Shown here: one piece after another, positions 29,730 through 35,982 of the stretch
Position numbering within the stretch: the first letter of the stretch is position 1
How the letters are laid out: every line of letters begins with the position of its first letter
IMG/VR virus record: IMGVR_UViG_3300042485_001584
Span: 1-36,198 of that record
DNA from: a virus
Strand: one strand, 5' to 3'
Length of the DNA stretch: 36,198 nt
Notes under the pieces: generated by a model
Seen by the model: only the letters and a program-made list of their open reading frames with translations
Told to the model about the DNA's origin: nothing
The model's database searches: none
Position numbers and translations under genes: made by a program

Positions 29730-29974
29730 ATGCAACTCCGCAACAAAAAAACCTGCTCGCACTAGGCACACCGATTCATGAAATTATTCATGGAGAAGTC
29801 TTGCTTGAAATTATCAATCAGCAAAAGAACTTATCTGAAGCAACTGGTGAAGAAGCAGTTGTTGGAGGCTATGAGTATCACAGAGGTTACACAGACGCTA
29901 TGCAAAAAGTGTATGCACTTGTGTATGCACTTCAATTCGAACAAGCAGACCAACTAAAGGAGGCAAGCGCATGA
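29726..29974 (+). CDS. Hypothetical helical protein
   Basis: 82 aa, ATGA-overlapped with the preceding gene. The first codons include a CCGCAACAAAAAA copy (29738-29750), read as T-P-Q-Q-K-N. Helical core: HEIIHGEVLLEIINQQKNLS, with a GGYEYHRGYTDAMQKVYALV stretch. The GY-x-D-A-M/Y phrase recurs in the 30172 gene (GYDDAY), so they may be distant relatives. Function unknown. Confidence 0.72.
   Translation: MNATPQQKNLLALGTPIHEIIHGEVLLEIINQQKNLSEATGEEAVVGGYEYHRGYTDAMQKVYALVYALQFEQADQLKEASA
29738..29750 (+). repeat. CCGCAACAAAAAA element, copy 4 (inside coding sequence)
   Basis: Exact 13-mer plus one A starting 12 bases after the ATG of the 29726 gene. Unlike copies 1-3 it is inside a reading frame, which argues for a DNA- or RNA-level constraint rather than a spacer artefact. 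Confidence 0.7.
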
Positions 29975-30168
29975 TTAAAGAGATTCAACTACCGCTTGAG
30001 AACATCAGAAAGAAGTTACGTTCCGAGTTAAAGACTGTGGAGATAAGCCATGCTCTTGAAGACGGAGCAGATTCTAACTTTCACTACACAGACGGCAAAG
30101 CAGACGGCATTCGTCTTGCTCTCTTTTTAATTACTAAAGAAGAACAACGACTATCAAAGGAGGCTTAA
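29971..30168 (+). CDS. Small hypothetical protein
   Basis: 65 aa; ATGA overlap with the previous stop and an AAGGAGG site. Pattern LENIRKKLRSELKTVEISHA with a later YTDGKADGIRLALFLI and a basic end. Helical with a short loop. It ends -SKEA, with the GGAGGC site of the next gene inside its last codons. Not recognised. Confidence 0.72.
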   Translation: MIKEIQLPLENIRKKLRSELKTVEISHALEDGADSNFHYTDGKADGIRLALFLITKEEQRLSKEA

Positions 30169-30171
30169 CCC

Positions 30172-30408
30172 ATGAGCAAAAGAGAACTTGGAAACCCAAC
30201 TAAAGAAGATAAGAAAGAAATAGAAACACTTGCAAGAAACATCTTTGCAACACACGTTGTAATGGCAAACCCTAAAGACGTGAAGGTTGCAAAAGACGTT
30301 AAGTTAAAGTTCTTTACCACTAAAGAACTAGAAGAAATGCTACACAAAGTTTGGGCGTTAGGTCATAACCAAGGCTACGACGATGCTTATACAGAACAGG
30401 AGGCATAA
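30172..30408 (+). CDS. Small hypothetical protein
   Basis: 78 aa. Charged, helical: KEDKKEIETLARNIFATHVV, then KLKFFTTKELEEMLHKV and WALGHNQGYDDAYTEQEA. The last part resembles the GY-x-D-A pattern of the 29726 product. AAGGAGG with an eight-base spacer supports the start. Ends -QEA, carrying the next gene's ribosome-binding site. Confidence 0.72.
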   Translation: MSKRELGNPTKEDKKEIETLARNIFATHVVMANPKDVKVAKDVKLKFFTTKELEEMLHKVWALGHNQGYDDAYTEQEA

Positions 30409-30412
30409 CCTA

Positions 30413-30679
30413 ATGACAACAGTAAAAGAACTTATAGAAGACTTGCAAAAGGACTTCAAACCTGAAGATGAATTATGGGTTACATACTTTGGTTACTCAG
30501 ACTTTGCTGAAGAACTAAAAGAAGATTACGGCGTAACTCTTCCGTTAGACGTTTGGAAAAAAGCCATTGATAAAGCACCAACAGGAGATGACATCATGGG
30601 TATTCAGGGAGTCATCTCAGAAATGATTGAAAAGCAATTAAAAAAACGTGGTATCAAACTCGTAGAAGTGGAGGCATAA
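30413..30679 (+). CDS. Member 3 of the acidic paralog family
   Basis: 88 aa from ATG at 30413; AGGAGG overlaps the previous gene's last codons. It reads TTVKELIEDLQKDFKPEDEL, then WVTYFGYSDFAEEL and VWKKAIDKA. This is the clearest match to member 1 at 27949 (TTVKDLKVNLNDNFKDTDSI). Net acidic, with a C-terminal helix ending -VEVEA. Same coupling mode as its neighbours. Function unknown. Confidence 0.75.
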   Translation: MTTVKELIEDLQKDFKPEDELWVTYFGYSDFAEELKEDYGVTLPLDVWKKAIDKAPTGDDIMGIQGVISEMIEKQLKKRGIKLVEVEA

Positions 30680-30682
30680 ATA

Positions 30683-30922
30683 ATGGCAACAGTAGAAAGC
30701 GTAATCAAAGCGTTAAGCAAACTAGACCCTAAAGAAGAAATCGTTGTTGCATGGTGGACGTTTTGGGATTTAGAAGAAAGTTGGGAAGATAACAATTCCG
30801 AAGAAGACAATTACAAACCTTTAACTAAAGAAGTTTGGAAGAGTGTTGCTTCAGGAGAGTTTGATACTGAAGGAACTTATGATGACATCTATTCCGCAAT
30901 CGAAAACGAAATGGAGGCATAA
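30683..30922 (+). CDS. Member 4 of the acidic paralog family
   Basis: 79 aa: TVESVIKALSKLDPKEEIVV, then AWWTFWDLEESWEDNN, then LTKEVWKSVASGEF. Matches member 2 (29445) in spacing between the EEIxV strand and the VWK helix. Acidic, with several Trp residues. Start is three bases after the previous stop. Ends -EMEA. Function unknown. Confidence 0.75.
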   Translation: MATVESVIKALSKLDPKEEIVVAWWTFWDLEESWEDNNSEEDNYKPLTKEVWKSVASGEFDTEGTYDDIYSAIENEMEA

Positions 30923-30925
30923 CTT

Positions 30926-31288
30926 ATGAGTAATCAAGTTGCAATAATTATCTCTTCAAAAGAAGACATAGACCTAAGCACTCTTGCTAATGCAATAGCA
31001 GGTTCAGGACTATCTTTAATTGCTGACGGAGTTGTTAAGGTTGACGGCGAAGTTTACATTCGTGTTGTTGACTTTGATAAAGCAACATACATCGCTAAAG
31101 ATTCTAACTACGGTTGGGCAAGTGGCTTGTGTGTTGTTGATACTGATTCATGGGCAAAAGAAGATTGGGAAGCAATAGATAACTTTACTGACTCAGAACT
31201 TGAAGAGTTGGGAAGAATTATTAATAGCGACCCTTCTTACACTCCATTCAAGTTTGCTCAAACACAGGAGGAGTATCGTGGCAACTAA
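30926..31288 (+). CDS. Hypothetical protein with beta-rich N-terminus
   Basis: 120 aa. First half: NQVAIIISSKEDIDLSTLAN, then SLIADGVVKVDGEVYIRVVDF, alternating strands. Second half is helical and acidic (SWAKEDWEAIDNFTDSELEE). No metal or membrane motif. GGAGG in the previous gene's last codons serves as its ribosome-binding site. Its end overlaps the next GTG start by 11 bases. Not recognised. Confidence 0.72.
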   Translation: MSNQVAIIISSKEDIDLSTLANAIAGSGLSLIADGVVKVDGEVYIRVVDFDKATYIAKDSNYGWASGLCVVDTDSWAKEDWEAIDNFTDSELEELGRIINSDPSYTPFKFAQTQEEYRGN

Positions 31289-31874
31289 CCCTGCACCGAG
31301 AAACATCTACGACTTGTGTAATGAAGTCTATGCACGTCATGGACAGTATGGGGTATTCGATTACGTCGGAAAGTTTGACAACATCGAATGGACATGGTGT
31401 ATGCCTTGTGAGTCGGTAACTCCTTTCGACCCATACGTTGAAGCCTTTAACTTCAATGAAGATACAGAACGGAATGATAAAGAAGTTCTGTGTTTGGTTT
31501 GTGGTAGTTCCAATGCTTACGTAAATTATAAAGAAGTTAAAGCAGTTATCTTTTACGAAGACGGAACGAAAGCAGTTCAAGAAGTTAAAGCAGAAGACCA
31601 GTTAGAGTTCTTACAATCAACATGCAAAGGATACGTTGAGTGCAAGACCCTACCTTCTCAAAACATAACACTATGGTTTAACGAAGAAGCACGCTTTAAG
31701 AACCTAGGGTTAGTTCCAAACTTCACCGCAACAAAATTATGGCTTAACGAGTTTGGCAAAGATGATGAAACAGTTCTGTTAGGTAACGTAGTAATTACTA
31801 ACGCTGTTACTGATTCAAACGGAATGATAACTTCTTTAACGGCTGAACAAGTAGAAGGGTTGGTGGCACTATGA
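31278..31874 (+). CDS. Fusion of a Cys-pair domain with DUF3846
   Basis: 198 aa from a GTG at 31278, with AGGAGG six bases upstream. A longer ATG at 31200 would give an unnatural N-terminus inside the preceding gene. Residues of about 30-85 carry CMPC and CLVC, a zinc-ribbon-like pair. From about residue 90 the sequence follows the DUF3846 pattern: AVIFYEDGTKAVQEVKAEDQ, LEFLQSTCKGYVECKTL, LWFNEEARFKNLGLVPNFTA, NVVITNAVTDSNG. DUF3846 occurs in many phages and actinobacteria; function unknown. Fusion to a zinc domain suggests nucleic-acid or protein binding. Confidence 0.82.
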   Translation: MATNPAPRNIYDLCNEVYARHGQYGVFDYVGKFDNIEWTWCMPCESVTPFDPYVEAFNFNEDTERNDKEVLCLVCGSSNAYVNYKEVKAVIFYEDGTKAVQEVKAEDQLEFLQSTCKGYVECKTLPSQNITLWFNEEARFKNLGLVPNFTATKLWLNEFGKDDETVLLGNVVITNAVTDSNGMITSLTAEQVEGLVAL

Positions 31875-32515
31875 AATACCCAAGCATAAATCCCAATTAC
31901 GTAAAGAAGATTAAAGAAGTTACAGAAGGTAGCCCTGTAAGAAATCAGTTGCTAACTCCTGAAGTGTATTTAATCTTTAAGTCTTTTAAGACAAAAGAAG
32001 AAAGAAACCAATACGTATGGAGACTTAGAAAAGAAGAAGGTTGGTCTCTTGAAAGTATCGGGCAGGCTGTTGGTGTAACACGAGAGATGATTAGGTTAAT
32101 CGTAGATAAACTCGAACGAGAACCGTTCCAACTCATGCTCTCAGTTGCTAGTCAACCAGTTCCAAAGCGTGCTCGTATAAAGAAGGTTGTTTATAGGAAA
32201 ACTCCTATTGACCCTGAAGCACTAAAAGTTCTTAAAGAACTTCATGCAACTGCCACTCTTCTTAGAGGCAAGGGGTCTAAGAACAGAACAGAAGCAGAAG
32301 AGTTCACACGCTTAATTCATGAGCAGACTCTCTTAGGAGTTAGCACATACACAATCGCACAAGAACTTGGGTTAACTGTTGGCGCAATTAACCTGCGTTT
32401 GGTTCGTTACGGATACAGAAAAACTGCTGGTAACTCACGTGCATTAACTCGTATCAAATACCCAACACAAAAAAAGGAGGCAACACATGAAAACACAACT
32501 AGCAACAGCAACTAA
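31871..32515 (+). CDS. Protein with two helix-turn-helix units, putative regulator
   Basis: 214 aa. Two HTH-like segments are apparent. One is EEGWSLESIGQAVGVTREMI (about 56-75), close to sigma-factor region 4. The other is GVSTYTIAQELGLTVGAINL (about 155-174). Between them lies a basic region (PKRARIKKVVYRKTPID). The end is Lys/Thr/Asn-rich. Both HTH units together suggest a DNA-binding regulator with two sites or a phage sigma-like factor; there is no clear region 2, so a full sigma factor is unlikely. The start overlaps the preceding gene by four bases. In the middle of the early operon, it is the only clear candidate transcription regulator on this arm. Confidence 0.78.
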   Translation: MKYPSINPNYVKKIKEVTEGSPVRNQLLTPEVYLIFKSFKTKEERNQYVWRLRKEEGWSLESIGQAVGVTREMIRLIVDKLEREPFQLMLSVASQPVPKRARIKKVVYRKTPIDPEALKVLKELHATATLLRGKGSKNRTEAEEFTRLIHEQTLLGVSTYTIAQELGLTVGAINLRLVRYGYRKTAGNSRALTRIKYPTQKKEATHENTTSNSN

Positions 32516-32813
32516 GCAACGCCGTATCACTCTCGATAAATGGCAAAACACATACAAGCCGATAGGGAACACGCTTGTTGAAAACGCTTCATGGCAAGAT
32601 GAAAATGGTGTAGGTATTCTTTATGAGACATACGGAGAAGAGCAAGCCTTTGTTTACGCTTGCGATTACCACAACGTATGGACTCTTGTTGACGGAGACA
32701 ACGGAGGCACTTACATAGTTAATGGACGTGCAGTTGTAAACCGTATCGGCTATTTCATCACACCACTTCCATGGAAAGATGAAGAGAACTTCTGTATCAA
32801 GGTGTCTTCATGA
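32487..32813 (+). CDS. Hypothetical beta-rich protein
   Basis: 108 aa from ATG at 32487, preceded by AAAGGAGG inside the previous gene. Segments NGVGILYETYGEEQAFVYAC and GGTYIVNGRAVVNRIGYFIT suggest antiparallel strands. It overlaps its upstream neighbour by 29 bases. No metal motif except two isolated cysteines. Not recognised. Confidence 0.7.
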   Translation: MKTQLATATKQRRITLDKWQNTYKPIGNTLVENASWQDENGVGILYETYGEEQAFVYACDYHNVWTLVDGDNGGTYIVNGRAVVNRIGYFITPLPWKDEENFCIKVSS

Positions 32814-33136
32814 AAACAGGAGAGTTAAGCACAGGAGTGCCAACGCTTAGTAAGTGTTGTAACGCTGAAGAGTCATGGAGAGATTGTTCTTACTGGAACT
32901 TTCATAAGGGTGGAGAATGCTTTGCAACCTATTGTGAAGCCTGCCTTGAAATTACCTATCGTGACTGCGATGAAAATAATTGCAAGAAGTGTCACGAACA
33001 CCATTGGGAATGCACAGATACTCCTGCAGTATTCAAGTGCATTAACAAAGTTAGGGGCAAGAAGTGCCCTTCAATTCGTGTCTATGACAGAGACACTCAA
33101 ACCTATACCGTAAGTTATACCTACAAGAAAGCATAG
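32810..33136 (+). CDS. Cys-rich zinc-binding protein
   Basis: 108 aa with ten or more cysteines. Clusters include SKCCNAEESW, YCEACLEITYRDCDEN, NCKKCHEHHWEC and FKCINKVRGKKC. Two or three zinc sites are likely. The C-terminal part is basic and aromatic (YTVSYTYKKA). ATGA overlap with the upstream gene. It resembles short Cys-rich phage proteins only in general design; no family named. Confidence 0.72.
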   Translation: MKTGELSTGVPTLSKCCNAEESWRDCSYWNFHKGGECFATYCEACLEITYRDCDENNCKKCHEHHWECTDTPAVFKCINKVRGKKCPSIRVYDRDTQTYTVSYTYKKA

Positions 33137-33144
33137 GAGGCAAC

Positions 33145-33378
33145 ATGACAAGATACGTAGTTCGATACGCCGAAGAAAATCATGGAATTATAACGTTTGA
33201 CGCTAACTCTAAAGAAGAAGCAGAAGACTGGGTAAGACGTGTTGAAATGGGAGAACAAGAACTGGAACAACTTCCTAACTATTCCACAAAGGTTAAGTCT
33301 GCTAGTTATTCTTTAACAGACCTAGAAGAAGTTATTCCACCACTTCCTGAAATCCCTATTTATGGGGTTATCGTATGA
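33145..33378 (+). CDS. Small hypothetical protein
   Basis: 77 aa. TRYVVRYAEENHGIITFDAN followed by SKEEAEDWVRRVEMGE is a beta-beta-helix pattern often seen in small phage and plasmid proteins. AGGAGG lies four bases ahead of the ATG, partly in the preceding stop. The end is Pro-rich (PPLPEIPIYG) and overlaps the next ATG. Not recognised. Confidence 0.72.
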   Translation: MTRYVVRYAEENHGIITFDANSKEEAEDWVRRVEMGEQELEQLPNYSTKVKSASYSLTDLEEVIPPLPEIPIYGVIV

Positions 33379-33671
33379 TAAAACATCAAACAGAACACAA
33401 GTGTTCTTGCATACCTTGCAGACAAGACCGAGTAAAAGATTGGGTAGGCAAGTTACTTGACTGGGGAATACCTGCAGACAACATACTCATGGACATAAAC
33501 CAGTATGGTGGAAAAGTAGTTCTATTCTCAGGTAATCAAGATTTAGATGCACACCATACTCATAAACAAAAGTGGTGCTATCAATTCAATGACACTACTT
33601 TGGAATACGCAAAAACTTGGTGGTTAGCACACCATCAACCAACCCTTAAAGAAGAAAGGATTTCTCTATGA
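33375..33671 (+). CDS. Hypothetical protein with CSCIPC motif
   Basis: 98 aa. The N-terminus has HKCSCIPCRQDR, a likely metal-binding loop. It is followed by a mixed alpha/beta region (WGIPADNILMDINQYGGKVV) and a His/Trp-rich segment (AHHTHKQKWCYQ, WWLAHHQP). Overlaps both neighbours by four bases. Zinc binding is plausible. Not recognised. Confidence 0.7.
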   Translation: MIKHQTEHKCSCIPCRQDRVKDWVGKLLDWGIPADNILMDINQYGGKVVLFSGNQDLDAHHTHKQKWCYQFNDTTLEYAKTWWLAHHQPTLKEERISL

Positions 33672-34048
33672 CAACACTATCTATAATCAAAGCAACTATT
33701 CGTTGGAAAGAAGAACCAGTAACAAAGCAAATGACCTTAAACGAAGACAAGGTTATGTTTGCGGTAAAGCAAGCAGAGTGGGAAGGCAGAGAAGATGAAC
33801 ACCCACTTGATGATGAAATCTTCTTTTGGCTTGACCCTGAAGAAGCAGACAAACTCGTTGCAGGTTATGACATGGGAGATTGGAAAGTATTGCGAGTGAA
33901 CTCTCGTAGAGAGATAACTGTGTATCCTCCTGTTTTATCTGAGTATGTTGCAGAACTAAAAGAAAACCTAAAGAAGAAACAACTCTTAGTTAAAGAGTTA
34001 GAAACTATGATTAAAGAAGGAGAACCCCATGTATCTACAAACAACTGA
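33668..34048 (+). CDS. Acidic hypothetical protein with coiled-coil end
   Basis: 126 aa. N-terminal strands (LSIIKATIRWKEEPV), an acidic centre (DEHPLDDEIFFWLDPEEADK) and a C-terminal coiled coil (VAELKENLKKKQLLVKELE). AAAGGA upstream of the start. The end overlaps the next small membrane-protein gene by 20 bases. Not recognised. Confidence 0.72.
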   Translation: MTTLSIIKATIRWKEEPVTKQMTLNEDKVMFAVKQAEWEGREDEHPLDDEIFFWLDPEEADKLVAGYDMGDWKVLRVNSRREITVYPPVLSEYVAELKENLKKKQLLVKELETMIKEGEPHVSTNN

Positions 34049-34190
34049 CCTATTGGCAATTATGATTGCGCTTGTATGTTCATGCATAGTTATGGTTGTT
34101 TCTGTTAATGCTCATCGCAATCTTCTTAGAGTTAATAAAGAACTTATAAGAACTATTCGAATCTTGCAAAGTGAGCGGGTAAACAAATGA
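34029..34190 (+). CDS. 53-aa single-pass membrane protein
   Basis: 53 aa from an ATG at 34029 with AAGGAG five bases upstream. A membrane helix spans about residues 8-26 (LLAIMIALVCSCIVMVVSV) and is followed by a basic helix (HRNLLRVNKELIRTIRILQ). Overlaps both neighbours (20 bases upstream, ATGA downstream), consistent with a real gene. Function unknown. Confidence 0.72.
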   Translation: MYLQTTDLLAIMIALVCSCIVMVVSVNAHRNLLRVNKELIRTIRILQSERVNK

Positions 34191-34426
34191 CCAATACTGT
34201 TAAAGAAGACTTAAAGTTTGCTGGTCAACTAAGCCTGTGTGGAGAGTCTTTGAAACTTGCTGTCCAAATCTATGCGGACATGCTTGACTCAGGCTATCAA
34301 CCTGCTAACTATTTAACAGCAGGACGGTTCTTAGACACCATGTTGGAGGCTTCAAAAGAACTTACAGAAATCATGAAAAATCATGCTGCCGTTATCAAAG
34401 CCCATGCCGAGTTGGGTAAGATGTAA
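34187..34426 (+). CDS. Small helical hypothetical protein
   Basis: 79 aa, almost all helical: EDLKFAGQLSLCGESLKLAV, QIYADMLDSGYQPANYL, FLDTMLEASKELTEIMKN. ATGA overlap with the upstream membrane-protein gene. There are no DNA-binding or metal signatures. Located before the excisionase-like gene. Confidence 0.7.
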   Translation: MTNTVKEDLKFAGQLSLCGESLKLAVQIYADMLDSGYQPANYLTAGRFLDTMLEASKELTEIMKNHAAVIKAHAELGKM

Positions 34427-34450
34427 CCATGCTCAAGAAAGGAGCAACAA

Positions 34451-34651
34451 ATGCAAGAGTGGCTAACTCAAAAAGACTTGGCAGAAAAAGCAGGGATAAG
34501 TCAGAACACGTTAAAGAACTATCTCTATCGAAACTTAAACACCCTTCCCAAACCCGATACTTACTTCGGGAGGACTCCTGTGTGGAAATCGGAAACCGCA
34601 GAGGCTTGGGTTCAAAGCAGAAGAAGGTTGCCTCAAAAACAAGATAACTAA
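34451..34651 (+). CDS. Excisionase-like winged HTH protein (putative Xis)
   Basis: 66 aa. WLTQKDLAEKAGISQNTLKN is a helix-turn-helix of the MerR/excisionase type. It is followed by the wing segment LPKPDTYFGRTPVWKSETAE and ends in W-x-x-x-R-R. The L-P-x-P-D...G-R-T-P-x-W phrase is typical of small phage recombination directionality factors and AlpA-type proteins. It has AAAGGAG upstream and lies 29 bases before the integrase gene. It probably controls excision and may also regulate the integrase promoter. Confidence 0.8.
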   Translation: MQEWLTQKDLAEKAGISQNTLKNYLYRNLNTLPKPDTYFGRTPVWKSETAEAWVQSRRRLPQKQDN

Positions 34652-34680
34652 CACTTACTAAACGAGAGAGGAGCAAGTGT

Positions 34681-35976
34681 ATGGCTTATGTAATTACCCG
34701 AAATAAACGTCACACAGGTTACTTCCGCAACAAAAATAATCGCGTAGTGTCCGCAGGCACGTTTGACTCAAGAGCCAAAGCCTTATCCTCTGCAATTCTT
34801 GCGGAAGGTGGGCTGTCAGTTGATGAGTCAGAATCTAACCAAACCTTAGAGGCATACCTAGAGGAATGGTTGATTAGAACAGATGTTCGCTTAATAACTA
34901 AAAAAACCTACAAGACTTCGTTAAAGAAGTATGTCATTCCTTCTTTAGGAAATAAGCAGGTCTTGTCTATAACAAAACGTGATGTTCGTAGCCTTTTTGA
35001 AAAACTAATTCAAGAAGGCGTAAGCCTTTCCACCGTTCTCCATGTGAAGATTGCCTTGGGGTCTGCTTTCCGTCCGCTTGTTCAAGATGAGCGAATGGTG
35101 GCAAACCCTACGCATGGGGTTAGGGTGAAAGTGCCTCAGACTGACCCATTCATTACGTTAGAGCCTGACGACTTCAAGCAAATAGTTGCCAAGTTGCCTA
35201 CAGACGGAGCAAAGTTGTTTGCTCAGTTTTTAATTGCAACAGGCTGTCGCTTTGGAGAAGCAACAGAGTTACGGGTGAAAGACTTTAACTTTAAGTCTAA
35301 AGAAGTTTACATTCGTAGAACTGTATGCGACATTGGTAAAGATGCAAATAATGGGTCGCGTTTTTTAGTAGTGCATACAACTAAAAACAATCATAAAAGA
35401 ACAGTAGTTATTAGCACAACTCTCTTAAAGACGTTAAAAGCCTTTATAGCAGATAAAAAGTTATCTAATAATGACCTCTTGTTTGGCAATAACACCATCG
35501 AAGTTGGTAAACTAATTCATGCAGGTAGTTCTTCCATAAGAACTAACGAGACCTTTACTGTCAAAGGTAGGGTCTTCAACCATGCAACTCCTTACGCTTA
35601 CAACGTGGGAAAGTGCAGGTGTGACCTGTGTAAACAAGCGATAAAGGATTATCGCAAACAATACAGAAAGGACAAATCAAAAGGCAGAGACAGCCTTAGC
35701 CAAAGTATCGGCTCAGGTCACCTCAGTCGAACCAAGTGGAGAACCATTTGGAACGAAGCCATAGAAAAGTCAGGTATTGGTTGGTATCCAAAAACGCACG
35801 ACTTAAGACATGCAAACGCCACTCAACTGTTAAAGAAGGGTGTTGATGTGCATGAGGTTAAGGAACGTTTGGGTCATCAGTCAATCACAACTACGGAGCG
35901 GTATTTACACCGTATCCGTCACCAGCAGTCGAAAGCAGGGGAACTTGCGGACGAGTATCTGTTGGGAGAAAGGTGA
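34681..35976 (+). CDS. int: Tyrosine integrase with an inserted Cys-rich element
   Basis: 431 aa, GGAG seven bases before the ATG. An arm-binding-like N-terminal region (1-50, YVITRNKRHTGYFRNKNN start) precedes a core-binding SAM-like domain (about 52-145). The catalytic residues are all present: R190 (GCRFGEA), K235 (HTTKNN), H373 and R376 (HDLRH), H399 (LGHQS) and nucleophile Y408 (ERYLH). About residues 270-345 are additional compared with a typical integrase and hold H301-A-T...Y-x-x-G-K-C312-R-C314-x-x-C317 and then a basic helix (IKDYRKQYRKDKSKG). The same element, H-x-T-x-x-x-Y-x-x-x-x-C-R-C-x-x-C, is found as a stand-alone unit in other phage proteins. The enzyme would integrate and excise the phage. 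The attachment site is not identified. Confidence 0.93.
   Translation: MAYVITRNKRHTGYFRNKNNRVVSAGTFDSRAKALSSAILAEGGLSVDESESNQTLEAYLEEWLIRTDVRLITKKTYKTSLKKYVIPSLGNKQVLSITKRDVRSLFEKLIQEGVSLSTVLHVKIALGSAFRPLVQDERMVANPTHGVRVKVPQTDPFITLEPDDFKQIVAKLPTDGAKLFAQFLIATGCRFGEATELRVKDFNFKSKEVYIRRTVCDIGKDANNGSRFLVVHTTKNNHKRTVVISTTLLKTLKAFIADKKLSNNDLLFGNNTIEVGKLIHAGSSSIRTNETFTVKGRVFNHATPYAYNVGKCRCDLCKQAIKDYRKQYRKDKSKGRDSLSQSIGSGHLSRTKWRTIWNEAIEKSGIGWYPKTHDLRHANATQLLKKGVDVHEVKERLGHQSITTTERYLHRIRHQQSKAGELADEYLLGER
34725..34736 (+). repeat. CCGCAACAAAAA element, 12-mer copy in integrase gene
   Basis: Twelve bases of the repeated element lie 45 bases into the integrase coding sequence (read as F-R-N-K-N). Together with the copy at 29738, it shows that the element is kept in reading frames as well. 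Confidence 0.6.
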
Positions 35977-35982
35977 GAAACT

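Noticed and set aside
31200-31277. N-terminal extension of the DUF3846 protein
   Set aside because: It lies inside the preceding gene and has no suitable ribosome-binding site, unlike the GTG at 31278.
34429-34647. Alternative frame overlapping the excisionase-like gene
   Set aside because: The 34451 frame has an HTH and wing typical of excisionases and an AAAGGAG site; this one does not.
34652-34680. attP site between the Xis-like and integrase genes
   Set aside because: The gap is only 29 bases and holds a ribosome-binding site; no core repeat can be identified without host sequence.
24742-34736. CCGCAACAAAAAA copies as transposon ends
   Set aside because: Copies are mostly direct repeats without target duplications or a transposase between them.
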